The translations under genes were made by a program, and so were the position numbers. A stretch of 64,000 nt of DNA from Proteus columbae (GTDB lineage Bacteria; Pseudomonadota; Gammaproteobacteria; Enterobacterales; Enterobacteriaceae), in the NCBI RefSeq assembly GCF_009914335.1, contig NZ_CP043925.1:3472001-3536000 (forward strand). Direction: 5' to 3'. Under the pieces are notes generated by a model. It saw only the letters and a list, made by a program, of their open reading frames with translations, was not told the DNA's origin and ran no database searches. Position 1 is the stretch's first letter. Each line of letters begins with the position of its first letter. Positions 8,715 through 17,909 of the stretch are shown here, piece after piece.

Positions 8715-9440
8715 ATGCTTAAAGACAAACTAAAATTCAAACTCCAAAAAACGGCGATTATACTGATTTGTATCGCACTATTGGCATTTCTTATGCAAGG
8801 CGCGTCTTATTTTAGCCGTGCTAATCAGCATGCCCGTATTACTCAGTTTGAAGAGCTTGCAAAAACGCTGGCAGAACAAGTTGCGTTCTCTTTATCCACT
8901 TATATAGATGACAGTAGCAAAGATAACGTAAATCCCCTCATTATGGCTAATTTAAATCATCTAACTCATGATAGTCGGGTACTTGATGCCAGCCTTTATT
9001 TAGAAGATGGCACACAAATAGCGCATAGTGGTGAAAATGTCACGGTTAAAGAGCGATTAGCACTAGAAGGGCAAAAAAGTGGGGGCTCGTTTAATCACCA
9101 GCTTGTTGTGCCTGTGCCGGGTAAAGATAAACCCAAAGGATTTTTAAGGCTCACACTGGATACTCATCAGCTTGTCACTGAATCTAGCCAAGTGGATAAC
9201 ACCACGAATTTATTACGTGTGATGTTATTGGTCGCACTTGCCATTGGCTTTTTGCTTTCTCATAACCTTCTCCAATTGACACCTGTTCATTGGCAACAAT
9301 CGCCGTATTTATTAACGGCCAATTTACCGCCTCGCACTGAAAAAGATGATATTGAAGAAAAAGAAAGTGAAGAAGAAGGAGAAGAAAATAATGTCAAAGA
9401 GAGAGATAACGACACCGAAAATAGCTCAAATAAAGCATAA
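8715..9440 (+). CDS. ytjB: YtjB/SMP family membrane protein
   Basis: Conserved inner-membrane protein of unclear function (formerly smp), always next to serB in enterobacteria. The 241-residue sequence has a transmembrane helix at about residues 13-31 (TAIILICIALLAFLMQGAS), a periplasmic segment of about 125 residues, a second transmembrane helix near 165-185 (LLRVMLLVALAIGFLLSHN) and a strongly acidic cytoplasmic tail (EEKESEEEGEE) of low complexity. ATG 8715 is preferred over ATG 8709 because AAAGGA ends at a proper distance from it. It is divergent from serB and ends in its own terminator. Confidence 0.88.
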   Translation: MLKDKLKFKLQKTAIILICIALLAFLMQGASYFSRANQHARITQFEELAKTLAEQVAFSLSTYIDDSSKDNVNPLIMANLNHLTHDSRVLDASLYLEDGTQIAHSGENVTVKERLALEGQKSGGSFNHQLVVPVPGKDKPKGFLRLTLDTHQLVTESSQVDNTTNLLRVMLLVALAIGFLLSHNLLQLTPVHWQQSPYLLTANLPPRTEKDDIEEKESEEEGEENNVKERDNDTENSSNKA

Positions 9441-9461
9441 ACTCTTATCCGATTAAAAAAT

Positions 9462-9498
9462 AAAAAGTGAGTTGAGTGATGAGCTGAACTCACTTTTT
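9462..9498 (+). terminator. Intrinsic terminator after ytjB
   Basis: AAAAAGTGAGTT and AACTCACTTTTT form a perfect 12-base stem around a 13-base loop, ending in a T-run 58 bases past the ytjB stop. Confidence 0.8.
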
Positions 9499-9666
9499 AG
9501 CCAATACAAACTAAATTTAGATATATCTAATTTATGCGTATTTTCGTGCTATTCCCTTAATCTTTAAAAGGGATTTGTTTAAAATCACAGTAAACCTTAG
9601 CCAATTCATTAATCTAAAAAGATAAGTTTTAAATCTTTTTCTGGCTCTTTGAGTGCTGAGGTGGTT

Positions 9667-11208
9667 ATGACTGAACAATCTGTTATCCAACATTGTCAAC
9701 AAATCGTAGAAAATCCAACCCTTTCTCCTGAACAAAAACGTCATTTTCTCGCGTTAGAAGCTGAAAATATGTTGCCTTATCCTTCATTGCCTAATGATGC
9801 GGCTAAAGCACTTGATGAACGGGTTATCTGCGATATGTATGAAGGTCATGCTCCTTATAAACCTCGTTATGTCTTACCAGATTATGCGAAGTTTTTAGCA
9901 CAAGGCTCTCGCTATTTAGAACTTGAACCTGCGCAAGATTTTGATGATGCACTAAACATGCTGACAATCCTTTATCATCATGTTCCTTCTGTCACGTCTA
10001 TGCCTGTTTATTTAGGACGCATTGATAAAATCTTATTACCTTATGTGGGTGAACTGACCGAAGAACAGCTTTACCCTAAATTAAAACGTTTCTGGCGTTA
10101 TCTTGATAGAACACTGCCTGATGCATTTATGCATGCGAATATCGGCCCTGAAGACTCCATCATCACACGCTTAATTCTTAAAGTAGATGTCGAGCTTCAA
10201 CAAGTCGCGCCTAATCTCACCTTTATTTATGATGCGAATTCGACGCCTTCTGACCTATTGCATCAAGCTATCACCAATATTTGCCATAGCAGTAAACCCC
10301 ATATTGCCAACGGTATTTTACAAGATGCCGTATTTGGTAAAGATGAATACGGTATTGTGAGTTGTTATAACTCTTTACCTCAAAGTGGTGGTGGTAGCAC
10401 TTTAGTACGGATTAACCTTAAAGAAGTTGCAAAACGTAGCCAAAGTAGCCACGATTTTCTTGAAAATGTCTTGCCATTTTATATGCAAAAACAAATCGAG
10501 ATCATTGATGCCCGTTGCGAATTTCTCTATGAAAAATCCAATTTCTTTGAACAGAGTTTCTTAGTAGAAGAAGGTTTGATCTCACCTGATCGTTTTGCGC
10601 CAATGTTTGGTATTTACGGCATGGCAGAAGCTGTTGCGCTTTTACTTGAAAAAGAAGGCAAACAAGTCGCTTATGGCGATAACGAATCAGCAAATAAACT
10701 CAGCTATATTATCAGTGAAAAATTAGCACAATTTGTCGCGGATACCCCTGTGAAATATGGCTGGAAACAGCGTGCCATGCTACATGCACAATCTGGTATT
10801 AGCTCCGATATTGGCACCACTCCTGCAACGCGTATTCCTTATGGTACAGAGCCTGATCCTGTTACCCATTTAATGACCGTTGCGCCTCACCATCAGTTTT
10901 ACACCTCCGGGATCAGCGATATTTTAACTGTTGATGAAACTATCAAACAAAACCCTGATGCATTAATGCAACTGTGTTTAGGTGCGTTTTCTTCAGGATT
11001 ACGTGAATTTACAGCTAACGTCGGCGGTAATGATTTAGTGCGTGTTACAGGTTATATGGTGCGTTTATCTGATTTGAAAAAGTACAAAGAAGAAGGCTCT
11101 CGCCTAAATACCACTTGGTTAGGTGATGAAGCTACTGCAAATTGTCATATTACTGAACGTAAACCGCGTGTGATCAGCCATGAACAGCAGATGCGTTTCA
11201 ATAAATAA
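9667..11208 (+). CDS. yjjI: YjjI family glycyl-radical enzyme
   Basis: Oxygen-sensitive glycyl-radical protein of unknown substrate. The 513-residue sequence matches the YjjI family over its length, and near the C-terminus carries VGGNDLVRVTGYM, where the glycine of RVTGYM is the expected radical site. ATG 9667 is chosen because GAGG lies five bases upstream; a TTG at 9649 is unsupported. The cognate activase gene yjjW overlaps its 3' end by 29 bases, implying coupled translation. Members of this family are structurally related to pyruvate formate-lyase and anaerobic ribonucleotide reductase, but the reaction is not established. Confidence 0.92.
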   Translation: MTEQSVIQHCQQIVENPTLSPEQKRHFLALEAENMLPYPSLPNDAAKALDERVICDMYEGHAPYKPRYVLPDYAKFLAQGSRYLELEPAQDFDDALNMLTILYHHVPSVTSMPVYLGRIDKILLPYVGELTEEQLYPKLKRFWRYLDRTLPDAFMHANIGPEDSIITRLILKVDVELQQVAPNLTFIYDANSTPSDLLHQAITNICHSSKPHIANGILQDAVFGKDEYGIVSCYNSLPQSGGGSTLVRINLKEVAKRSQSSHDFLENVLPFYMQKQIEIIDARCEFLYEKSNFFEQSFLVEEGLISPDRFAPMFGIYGMAEAVALLLEKEGKQVAYGDNESANKLSYIISEKLAQFVADTPVKYGWKQRAMLHAQSGISSDIGTTPATRIPYGTEPDPVTHLMTVAPHHQFYTSGISDILTVDETIKQNPDALMQLCLGAFSSGLREFTANVGGNDLVRVTGYMVRLSDLKKYKEEGSRLNTTWLGDEATANCHITERKPRVISHEQQMRFNK

Positions 11209-12043
11209 GATACTGCCCTTCTCTTGTGTCGATGGCCCTGGCAATCGCCTAGCCATCTTCCTACAAGGGTGTAATCTGCGCTGTAAAAATTGCCACAATC
11301 CCTACACAATGGGGATCTGTGACAATTGTGGCGACTGTATTCCGACTTGCCCACAACAAGCACTTTCATTACAAAATGGTGTTATAAGTTGGAACAGTGC
11401 CAGTTGTGAACAATGCGACACCTGTATTCAGCAATGTCCCCGTCAATCAAGCCCGATGACATTAACTTATACAGTCGATGAATTAATAGCGATCACACGT
11501 AAATATGCTGCTTTTATTAATGGCATTACTGTCAGTGGCGGTGAATCGACATTACAACTTCCTTTTTTAATTAATTATTTTAAAACAGTCAAAGAAGCCC
11601 CCGATCTTAAACATCTCACCTGTTTAATCGACAGTAATGGCACACTTTCTATTAATGGTTGGCAAAAAATAGCCCCTTATATGGAGGGCGCAATGATCGA
11701 TTTAAAAAGCTGGAATGAAAAGGTACATATTAATTTAACCGGTCGTAGTAATCAGCGTATTAAAGAATCAATCAAATGGTTAGCTAATAATAATTTACTT
11801 ACAGAATTACGCCTTTTATATATCCCAGAAAAAACAGACTATTTAGAAAATATAGAATTGCTTTCCCAGTTTATTAATTCGCTTGGTGAATCAGTATTAG
11901 TCAGAATTAATGCTTTTCATCAACATGGTGTATATGGTGAAGCAAGTAAATGGATACCAGCACAAAAACAACATATTGATTTATTAAGTAAAGAACTAAA
12001 TAAAAGACATATATTCAATATTAAAATCCCAGAAATATATTAA
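11180..12043 (+). CDS. yjjW: YjjW family glycyl-radical enzyme activase
   Basis: Radical SAM protein expected to install the glycyl radical on YjjI. The 287-residue protein carries the radical SAM cysteine motif in GCNLRCKNCHNP (CxxxCxxC), then two ferredoxin-like clusters (CDNCGDCIPTCP and CEQCDTCIQQCP), the arrangement typical of glycyl-radical activases, and the SAM-binding TVSGGE. It overlaps yjjI by 29 bases in another frame. No clear ribosome site precedes the ATG, which fits translation coupled to yjjI. Confidence 0.93.
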   Translation: MNSRCVSINKILPFSCVDGPGNRLAIFLQGCNLRCKNCHNPYTMGICDNCGDCIPTCPQQALSLQNGVISWNSASCEQCDTCIQQCPRQSSPMTLTYTVDELIAITRKYAAFINGITVSGGESTLQLPFLINYFKTVKEAPDLKHLTCLIDSNGTLSINGWQKIAPYMEGAMIDLKSWNEKVHINLTGRSNQRIKESIKWLANNNLLTELRLLYIPEKTDYLENIELLSQFINSLGESVLVRINAFHQHGVYGEASKWIPAQKQHIDLLSKELNKRHIFNIKIPEIY

Positions 12044-12121
12044 TAATAAGAATCAATTAAAATCAAAAATAATTATTTAAAATTATAATAAATATAATTA
12101 GCAATGCATTTTAAAATAAAA

Positions 12122-12189
12122 TCCATTTATATTGACAGAAAAAGAAGATCAAACTAGTCTTCAAAAAAATCCTGCCAATATAAAATGGA
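12122..12189 (+). promoter_or_regulatory. Long AU-rich hairpin covering the autotransporter ribosome-binding site
   Basis: TCCATTTATATTG (12122-12134) can pair with CAATATAAAATGGA (12176-12189): 13 base pairs with a single bulged A. The right arm contains the GGA that would be the ribosome site of the gene starting at 12200. A smaller hairpin GAAGA/TCTTC (12144-12148/12158-12162) sits in the loop. The left arm also contains TTGACA (12132-12137), so the sequence may instead be part of a promoter, in which case the outer stem would not be transcribed. Confidence 0.4.
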
Positions 12190-12199
12190 ACAATAATTT

Positions 12200-15100
12200 A
12201 TGCTTATAAGAAAAAAGATATTCAAGTTATCAATAATTACTTCAATAATTATTTTCTCTTCGTCTAGTCATGCAAATATACCTAATGAACTCAGTGCAAC
12301 AGATCCTATTTCTTTTTTCTTTGATCAATATCCTATTCAAAATTTAAAGGACTATAAACACAGTCAACATCATCATGGTGTTCTTGGTTATCGAGAAAAA
12401 AACAATATTTACACATCAAAACATTCAACTGTAATTATTAACTCAATTGATAAAAAGAATACTATTAGTTTTGATTATGGCGCTCATTTTGAACCTTTAG
12501 AGATAGAAAATATTGATAAAATCAAAATTATATCTTTATCTCATGACGGTCTTTATGCAATAGGGAATGGTCATGATAAAAATAAAGCATTATCACAACT
12601 TTTTATTTATAACACAGTGACAAAAGAGGTTAAATTTTTAAGTAATAAAGATAATAATTATTATACTGATGATCATTTTTTAACAACAGAAGATGGTCGA
12701 TTTAGCCTTTATGCTGATCATGATGAGAGCTACATTCCATTAATGGAAACACATGATGGTTATCTTCCTTATAATAAAATGGTTTACACCATCTATGATA
12801 ATAAAAAAAACGGAGTATTCCCGCTTAAACGTTTAGATAAAACAGACCTAAAAAATCATCCAGAACAAGCAAGGTTTAATGCATTTAATAACTTAAATTT
12901 TATTGAAAAATTTATTGATAGAAAACCTAAGATTGAAACCAGCACACTTGATGGTAATTATCTTTATGGTTCATTATTAAGAGATAGCAAAAATGAATCC
13001 AATACAAATATTGCTTTTGTTTATCACACTGATAACGATAAATTAATGACACTAACCAGTTCAAATTTTGGATCATCAAAAATCAATGCTGTCTCTAAAA
13101 ATAATATTTTTATAGGATGGTATGAATCATGGGATAATAATAAAAAAATACTTTATCGCCAATCTTTTTTCTATGCACCTTCAGATAGAAACTTTACTAA
13201 TATCAATCCATTATATGATACACATAGTAAATTCAACTTTAAGGCGAATTCAGAAGCCACAGATATTTCTGACGATGGAAATATTATTGTAGGTTGGTCT
13301 GAATATAACGAAAAAAGAAATGGAGAAAGCGAACTTTCAAATTCTCATTATTTAAGAAATGCATTTGTTTATAAAAAAGATAAAAATAAAATTGTTGCAT
13401 TAAAAAATACAAATATGGGAAATGAATCAGAAGCATATTCAATTTCAGGCGATGGAAATGTTGTGTTTGGTGTAGCAAATGACAGAGAAAATAATTGGAA
13501 ATTAGTGACATGGAAATTACAAAATTCAAATAATTCAGAGCAAAATAAAAGTAATGAAAAAACAAATATAGAGAATGCGAAAACCCTTGCTAAGAAGGAT
13601 ATCAATTTAACAAAAAAATTATCTGAAAAATTAAAACTAGACCTTGAAAAAGAAAAAAATTCATTATTTTCTTTAAAAGAAATTTTAGAAAAAAAACAAG
13701 CTGAACTTAAAAATCAACAAAACGAAATGGAACAAAAGAGGGAAGCAATGAATCCTCTTTTGGATAAAAATGAAAATGATTATTTCTTAAAAAATATACA
13801 TATCTATGAAGGGTATGGTGATGTTATAGAGAATAATAAAAACGAAATTAATAAAATAGAACAACAACTCAATTCTTTAGATAATTCTCAAGAAGCTCAA
13901 AATGTAAAATTTATTGAGTCTCAATATAACCAAGCTAAAACTGCATTAACCGAATTGCAAACAATACCCAAAAAAGAAACAGAACAAGACCGTTTAGCCA
14001 AAGAGCAAGCCGATAAAGCTAAAGCTGAACAAGACCGCTTAGCCAAAGAGCAAGCCGATAAAGCCAAAGCTGAACAAGACCGCTTAGCCAAAGAGCAAGC
14101 CGATAAAGCCAAAGCTGAACAAGACCGCTTAGCCAAAGAGCAAGCCGATAAAGCCAAAGCTGAACAAGACCGTTTAGCCAAAGAGCAAGTCGATAAAGCC
14201 AAAGCTGAACAAGACCGCTTAGCCAAAGAGCAAGCCGATAAAGCCAAAGCTGAACAAGACCGTTTAGCCAAAGAGCAAGCCGATAAAGCCAAAGCTGAAC
14301 AAGACCGCTTAGCCAAAGAGCAAGCCGATAAAGCCAAAGCTGAACAAGACCGTTTAGCCAAAGAGCAAGCCGATAAAGCCAAAGCTGAACAAGACCGTTT
14401 AGCCAAAGAGCAAGCCGATAAAGCCAAAGCTGAACAAGATCGTTTAGCCAAAGAGCAAGCCGATAAAGCCAAAGCTGAACAAGACCGCTTAGCCAAAGAG
14501 CAAGCCGATAAAGCCAAAGCTGAACAAGACCGTTTAGCCAAAGAGCAAGAAAAAATTAAGCCATCAATTATTGCCAGCAAACCTATCGATATTGAAAACA
14601 CTTATAAATCAATGCTATTAATGGCTGAAAACGACTATAAATTTATAGATATGCAACAAGGACAACTGCGCCATTTAGCTTCAGCAACTTGTTCTGTGGG
14701 TACTGAAAAAGCCTGTATTAGTGGCTTTGCACACTACCAAAACGTAGATAAAGCCAATGCAACACAAACGGGATTAAGTGGTGCTTATCGTTTTAATATC
14801 AACGCGATTCCATTCGTTGTCGGACTTGCCATTGATACTGATGTTTATTCCTCATTGCCAAAAGGATATCAATATCAAGGTTATGCATTACCTTTAATTG
14901 GTTTTAGCCTAGATTTAATGCCATCACTCAATGCAGAATTAAATAGCAATGCATTACATCTGTCATTAAAAGGGGCTTATTTAAATCGAAAAGTTTCTAT
15001 CGAAAGACAAATATTAGAAGATACTGAAGCGGGTAAAGGTAATGCTAAAATTTCTGGTTATCATATTGATTTACAAGGTTCTTACCCATACACCATATCA

Positions 15101-15532
15101 AATGAATTTATACTTACACCCTTTGCTGGGCTTACTTTTAATCAAGTCTCGCGTTCAGCTTACAGTGAAACTCAAAATGCCCAATTTGCAGCGCACTATG
15201 ATGCCCTTAAAACGCATTCATTGTTAGCCAAAATGGGATTAGGTATGGATCATTTATTAGGTTCCTCTTTCATACTAAACACCAAAGCGGGTTTATTATG
15301 GAACCTATCACATCATCAAAGTGATTTTCGTAGCCATATTGATTATTTAGGTCAACAGAATATTGATTATTCAGAAAATAAAAAGCAGTTAAAACAACGT
15401 CCATTTGCGCATATTGGATTAACGTATCAAGTGGATAAACACTCATCTATTGGTACTAAAGCAAATTGGGAAATGACCACGTATCGCAATCACGATATGC
15501 AATTTGGTATTAACTACACCTATCGTTTCTAA
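12200..15532 (+). CDS. Autotransporter with HAF-type repeats, coiled-coil repeat stalk and beta-barrel
   Basis: Predicted cell-surface protein of 1110 residues. A signal peptide (about 1-25) precedes an N-terminal domain with degenerate extracellular repeats of the HAF type (DISDDGNIIVGWSE, SISGDGNVVFGVAND), probably a beta-propeller. Residues 455-590 are coiled-coil-like, and residues 595-783 are 12 exact-register copies plus a partial copy of a 15-residue unit (EQDRLAKEQADKAKA), likely a rigid stalk. From about 850 to the end is an autotransporter beta-barrel finishing in GINYTYRF with the terminal phenylalanine recognised by the BAM machinery. The gene is flanked by intergenic DNA and ends in a terminator, so it is monocistronic. 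Adhesive function is plausible but not shown; no protease motif is visible. Confidence 0.85.
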   Translation: MLIRKKIFKLSIITSIIIFSSSSHANIPNELSATDPISFFFDQYPIQNLKDYKHSQHHHGVLGYREKNNIYTSKHSTVIINSIDKKNTISFDYGAHFEPLEIENIDKIKIISLSHDGLYAIGNGHDKNKALSQLFIYNTVTKEVKFLSNKDNNYYTDDHFLTTEDGRFSLYADHDESYIPLMETHDGYLPYNKMVYTIYDNKKNGVFPLKRLDKTDLKNHPEQARFNAFNNLNFIEKFIDRKPKIETSTLDGNYLYGSLLRDSKNESNTNIAFVYHTDNDKLMTLTSSNFGSSKINAVSKNNIFIGWYESWDNNKKILYRQSFFYAPSDRNFTNINPLYDTHSKFNFKANSEATDISDDGNIIVGWSEYNEKRNGESELSNSHYLRNAFVYKKDKNKIVALKNTNMGNESEAYSISGDGNVVFGVANDRENNWKLVTWKLQNSNNSEQNKSNEKTNIENAKTLAKKDINLTKKLSEKLKLDLEKEKNSLFSLKEILEKKQAELKNQQNEMEQKREAMNPLLDKNENDYFLKNIHIYEGYGDVIENNKNEINKIEQQLNSLDNSQEAQNVKFIESQYNQAKTALTELQTIPKKETEQDRLAKEQADKAKAEQDRLAKEQADKAKAEQDRLAKEQADKAKAEQDRLAKEQADKAKAEQDRLAKEQVDKAKAEQDRLAKEQADKAKAEQDRLAKEQADKAKAEQDRLAKEQADKAKAEQDRLAKEQADKAKAEQDRLAKEQADKAKAEQDRLAKEQADKAKAEQDRLAKEQADKAKAEQDRLAKEQEKIKPSIIASKPIDIENTYKSMLLMAENDYKFIDMQQGQLRHLASATCSVGTEKACISGFAHYQNVDKANATQTGLSGAYRFNINAIPFVVGLAIDTDVYSSLPKGYQYQGYALPLIGFSLDLMPSLNAELNSNALHLSLKGAYLNRKVSIERQILEDTEAGKGNAKISGYHIDLQGSYPYTISNEFILTPFAGLTFNQVSRSAYSETQNAQFAAHYDALKTHSLLAKMGLGMDHLLGSSFILNTKAGLLWNLSHHQSDFRSHIDYLGQQNIDYSENKKQLKQRPFAHIGLTYQVDKHSSIGTKANWEMTTYRNHDMQFGINYTYRF
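13982..14548 (+). repeat. Tandem 45-bp repeat, 12 full copies plus 27 bp
   Basis: In-frame 45-base units coding EQDRLAKEQADKAKA. Copies differ almost only at silent sites (cgc/cgt, gct/gcc, gac/gat); one copy has valine in place of alanine (EQVDKAKA, fifth copy). Length a multiple of three allows copy-number change without breaking the gene. Confidence 0.97.
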
Positions 15533-15563
15533 TTCCATATTGTTACGTTTAGCAGTAATATTC

Positions 15564-15597
15564 GGCTTCCTATAAAAATATAGGAAGCCATTTTTTT
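15564..15597. terminator. Bidirectional terminator between the autotransporter and the ABC operon
   Basis: GGCTTCCTATA and TATAGGAAGCC form an 11-base stem with an AAAA loop followed by a T-run, 31 bases past the autotransporter stop and just past the stop of the convergent ABC gene. Confidence 0.88.
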
Positions 15598-15607
15598 CAC
15601 TAACGGA

Positions 15608-16246
15608 TTAAGATAGCCCGTTATTTTTAATAGTAGAAACACTTTTTTCCGTATCAACCCACCACACCTTCGTCGAAACCTTCTCAAGAAGCGCTTTATT
15701 GTGGCTAAAAATAATCAAGCTTAAGGGGCGTTTTTGGCTTTCATCAATTAACACTTTCCAAATTTCAGCTTGAATTTGAGCATCTAATTGTGCCGTTACC
15801 TCATCTGCAATCAATATTTGAGTACGAGGATCAAGCGCCCTTAATAGGGCAATACGCGCCAGCTCTCCACCCGATAATTCATTAGGTCTACGTGTTAACC
15901 ACTCTGGCTTTATTCGTAATTTTTCCAGCCAATATTTATCTGGCGACCAAGCATCGCGAACACTTTCGCCTGTTGTTCGAAAAGGGTTAAAACACTTATC
16001 AGGATGTTGAGGAACTAATTGAATTGGGCAATAACCTTTTTCAGATAATGGTTTTCCATTAATGAGAATTGAACCTTGGGTTGGTGCTTGCCATTGTGCT
16101 AAAACGCGACCTAAGGTTGTTTTCCCTGTACCACTTGGTGCTGAAATACCGAGTCGCTCTCCCGCATTTAACGAAAAGGAGAGATCTTGCCATAACACCT
16201 TACCTGCTTGTTCCACAGATAATTGTTTTAACTCTAAAAGTGGCAT
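15608..16246 (-). CDS. Nickel/peptide-type ABC importer ATPase (NikE/DppF-like, short)
   Basis: Second ATPase of a five-gene importer. The 212-residue protein has Walker A APSGTGKTT near residue 38, the signature LSGGELARI and Walker B ILIADEVTA, all intact. It lacks the C-terminal oligopeptide-transporter extension found in many DppF/OppF proteins, so it ends soon after the H-loop (IFSHN). It is the last gene of the operon, 59 bases after the other ATPase. Homologues of this compact form occur in Nik and Ynt nickel systems. Confidence 0.82.
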   Translation of the reverse strand: MPLLELKQLSVEQAGKVLWQDLSFSLNAGERLGISAPSGTGKTTLGRVLAQWQAPTQGSILINGKPLSEKGYCPIQLVPQHPDKCFNPFRTTGESVRDAWSPDKYWLEKLRIKPEWLTRRPNELSGGELARIALLRALDPRTQILIADEVTAQLDAQIQAEIWKVLIDESQKRPLSLIIFSHNKALLEKVSTKVWWVDTEKSVSTIKNNGLS

Positions 16247-16305
16247 AAAGATAACTCCAGAAATAACAGATGAAATGTATAAAAATAAGACTTAAGAACA
16301 CAATA

Positions 16306-17103
16306 TTATAATGGATTAAGTGATGTTTCTTTTGTATTTATAAATTGTTGTTCAGGTAATGCACTCCAGAGTGTTTTTAACCACTCACTACCTTCATGGC
16401 GATTTAGCACATTAGCGGGAATTATTTCGTTAACCTCACCTTGATTAAGCACCGCTATCGTATCCGCAAACCGTGCCGCTAAAGCTAAATCATGTGTAAC
16501 CCAAAGCACTGATTTGCCTTGATTGCATAACGCTCTTAAATGCCCTAATAATAAACACGCATGTTCATCATCTAGCCACGAGGTAATTTCATCAGCCAGA
16601 ATATATTGTGCATTAGAAAGCGTTGCATTACAGGCTAATACGCGTTTCGCCATTCCACCAGACAGTTTTGCTGGATATGTTTTTACCAATGAACCTGAAA
16701 GATGATAAAGACCGAGTTGTTGCACGATATCATCAGACGTAACATCCGCACCACTTAAACGAGCAGAGCGACTTAATTGATCACCGATACAGATCAACGG
16801 ATTGAGCGCGCTGACACCTTGAGGAATATAACAAAAAGTATTCCCACGATAAGCAATAAGCTCTCGTTCACTTAATGTATGCCCATTCAGTTTAATCGCA
16901 CCACGAACTCGCATATTGGCAGGCAAAAGCCCTAGCGCACTTTGTAATAACAGACTCTTACCTTCACCACTGCCTCCCACTAATGCCAGCATCTTTCCGG
17001 GTTTAATATCCAATGAGATTGATTTTAGCAACGGCTGCCAATTTCGTTTTCCTAACCAACGAAACTGTGCAATATCAATGGAAAGCTGTTCAAAACTTAA
17101 CAT
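16306..17103 (-). CDS. Nickel/peptide-type ABC importer ATPase (NikD/DppD-like)
   Basis: First ATPase of the importer, with Walker A GGSGEGKS, signature LSGGMAKRV, Walker B ILADEITSW and H-loop VTHDLALAA. The ATG at 17103 is preferred: it overlaps the stop of the upstream permease and has GAGGGG just before it, while an ATG at 17121 would lie deeper in the permease gene. Works with the short ATPase at 15608-16246 to energise the permease pair. Confidence 0.83.
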   Translation of the reverse strand: MLSFEQLSIDIAQFRWLGKRNWQPLLKSISLDIKPGKMLALVGGSGEGKSLLLQSALGLLPANMRVRGAIKLNGHTLSERELIAYRGNTFCYIPQGVSALNPLICIGDQLSRSARLSGADVTSDDIVQQLGLYHLSGSLVKTYPAKLSGGMAKRVLACNATLSNAQYILADEITSWLDDEHACLLLGHLRALCNQGKSVLWVTHDLALAARFADTIAVLNQGEVNEIIPANVLNRHEGSEWLKTLWSALPEQQFINTKETSLNPL

Positions 17104-17909
17104 CCTGCCCCTCTTAGCCATAATTGTTGCATTGCTTTAGCAAATTGATCGAAAATCAATACTAAGCACATCAAAATTAACCCCGGAAACACCACCATCC
17201 ACCAAGAGCCCGTACTTAAATAGCGTAGTGCATCTGCCAGTAATAAGCCGAGTGAAGGTTCATGCGCAGCTTGACCAAAACCGAGGAAACTTAACGCTGC
17301 GCTATGCAATACTGCATGAGGGAACATTAACAAGGTTCCCACGATCCACTGAGGTAATAGCATTGGAATATAGTGTTTTTTTACGCACTCAAAAGGTGAA
17401 TTGCCAATACGACGCGATAACATCACATAATCCGCTTCACGGATACGCTGAATTTCACCTCGTAAAATTAACGCAAGCTTAGGCCAGTGAGTTAATGCCA
17501 CCGCCCAAATCACCCCTTGTTGCCCACCACCTAAGGTAAAACAAATAAGAATAAGCAGTAATAAGTGAGGTAATGCCAAAAGTGCATCAACAACACCTCT
17601 TACAAAAAAATCGCAATAGCGATTAATGGAAGAAATTCCCGCAAAAATCAACGCAATAGTGCCACTCACAACTGCACTTGTTACACCAATATTTAAGCTA
17701 CTTAACATGCCTTGAAAACAACGTAGCCATAATGAACGACCTAAGTTATCCGTCCCAAACCAATATTGATCTGATGGGGCTTGATTCCTAGCCAGAAAAT
17801 CCATTGCGATATCAGTATGAGAAACAGAAAAGCCATACGCCACTAACCCAATTAACGCGAAGGTGACTAACAAAAGTCGCAACAATGGCTTGTTCGGATC
17901 GTAAATCAT
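17097..17909 (-). CDS. ABC importer permease (NikC/DppC-like)
   Basis: Inner-membrane permease of 270 residues. After one N-terminal helix (LLRLLLVTFALIGLVAYGF) comes a short loop with the family motif FGTDNLGRSLWLR, then about five more membrane helices and the binding-protein-dependent transport signature around AALSFLGFGQAAHEPSLG. Start ATG overlaps the preceding permease stop by four bases, and its own stop overlaps the next ATPase, showing a tightly coupled operon. Confidence 0.87.
   Translation of the reverse strand: MIYDPNKPLLRLLLVTFALIGLVAYGFSVSHTDIAMDFLARNQAPSDQYWFGTDNLGRSLWLRCFQGMLSSLNIGVTSAVVSGTIALIFAGISSINRYCDFFVRGVVDALLALPHLLLLILICFTLGGGQQGVIWAVALTHWPKLALILRGEIQRIREADYVMLSRRIGNSPFECVKKHYIPMLLPQWIVGTLLMFPHAVLHSAALSFLGFGQAAHEPSLGLLLADALRYLSTGSWWMVVFPGLILMCLVLIFDQFAKAMQQLWLRGAGC

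Noticed and set aside
13921..14601. Long antisense reading frame across the autotransporter repeat
   Set aside because: It arises only because the 45-bp repeat is open in another frame; no ribosome site and repetitive artefact composition.
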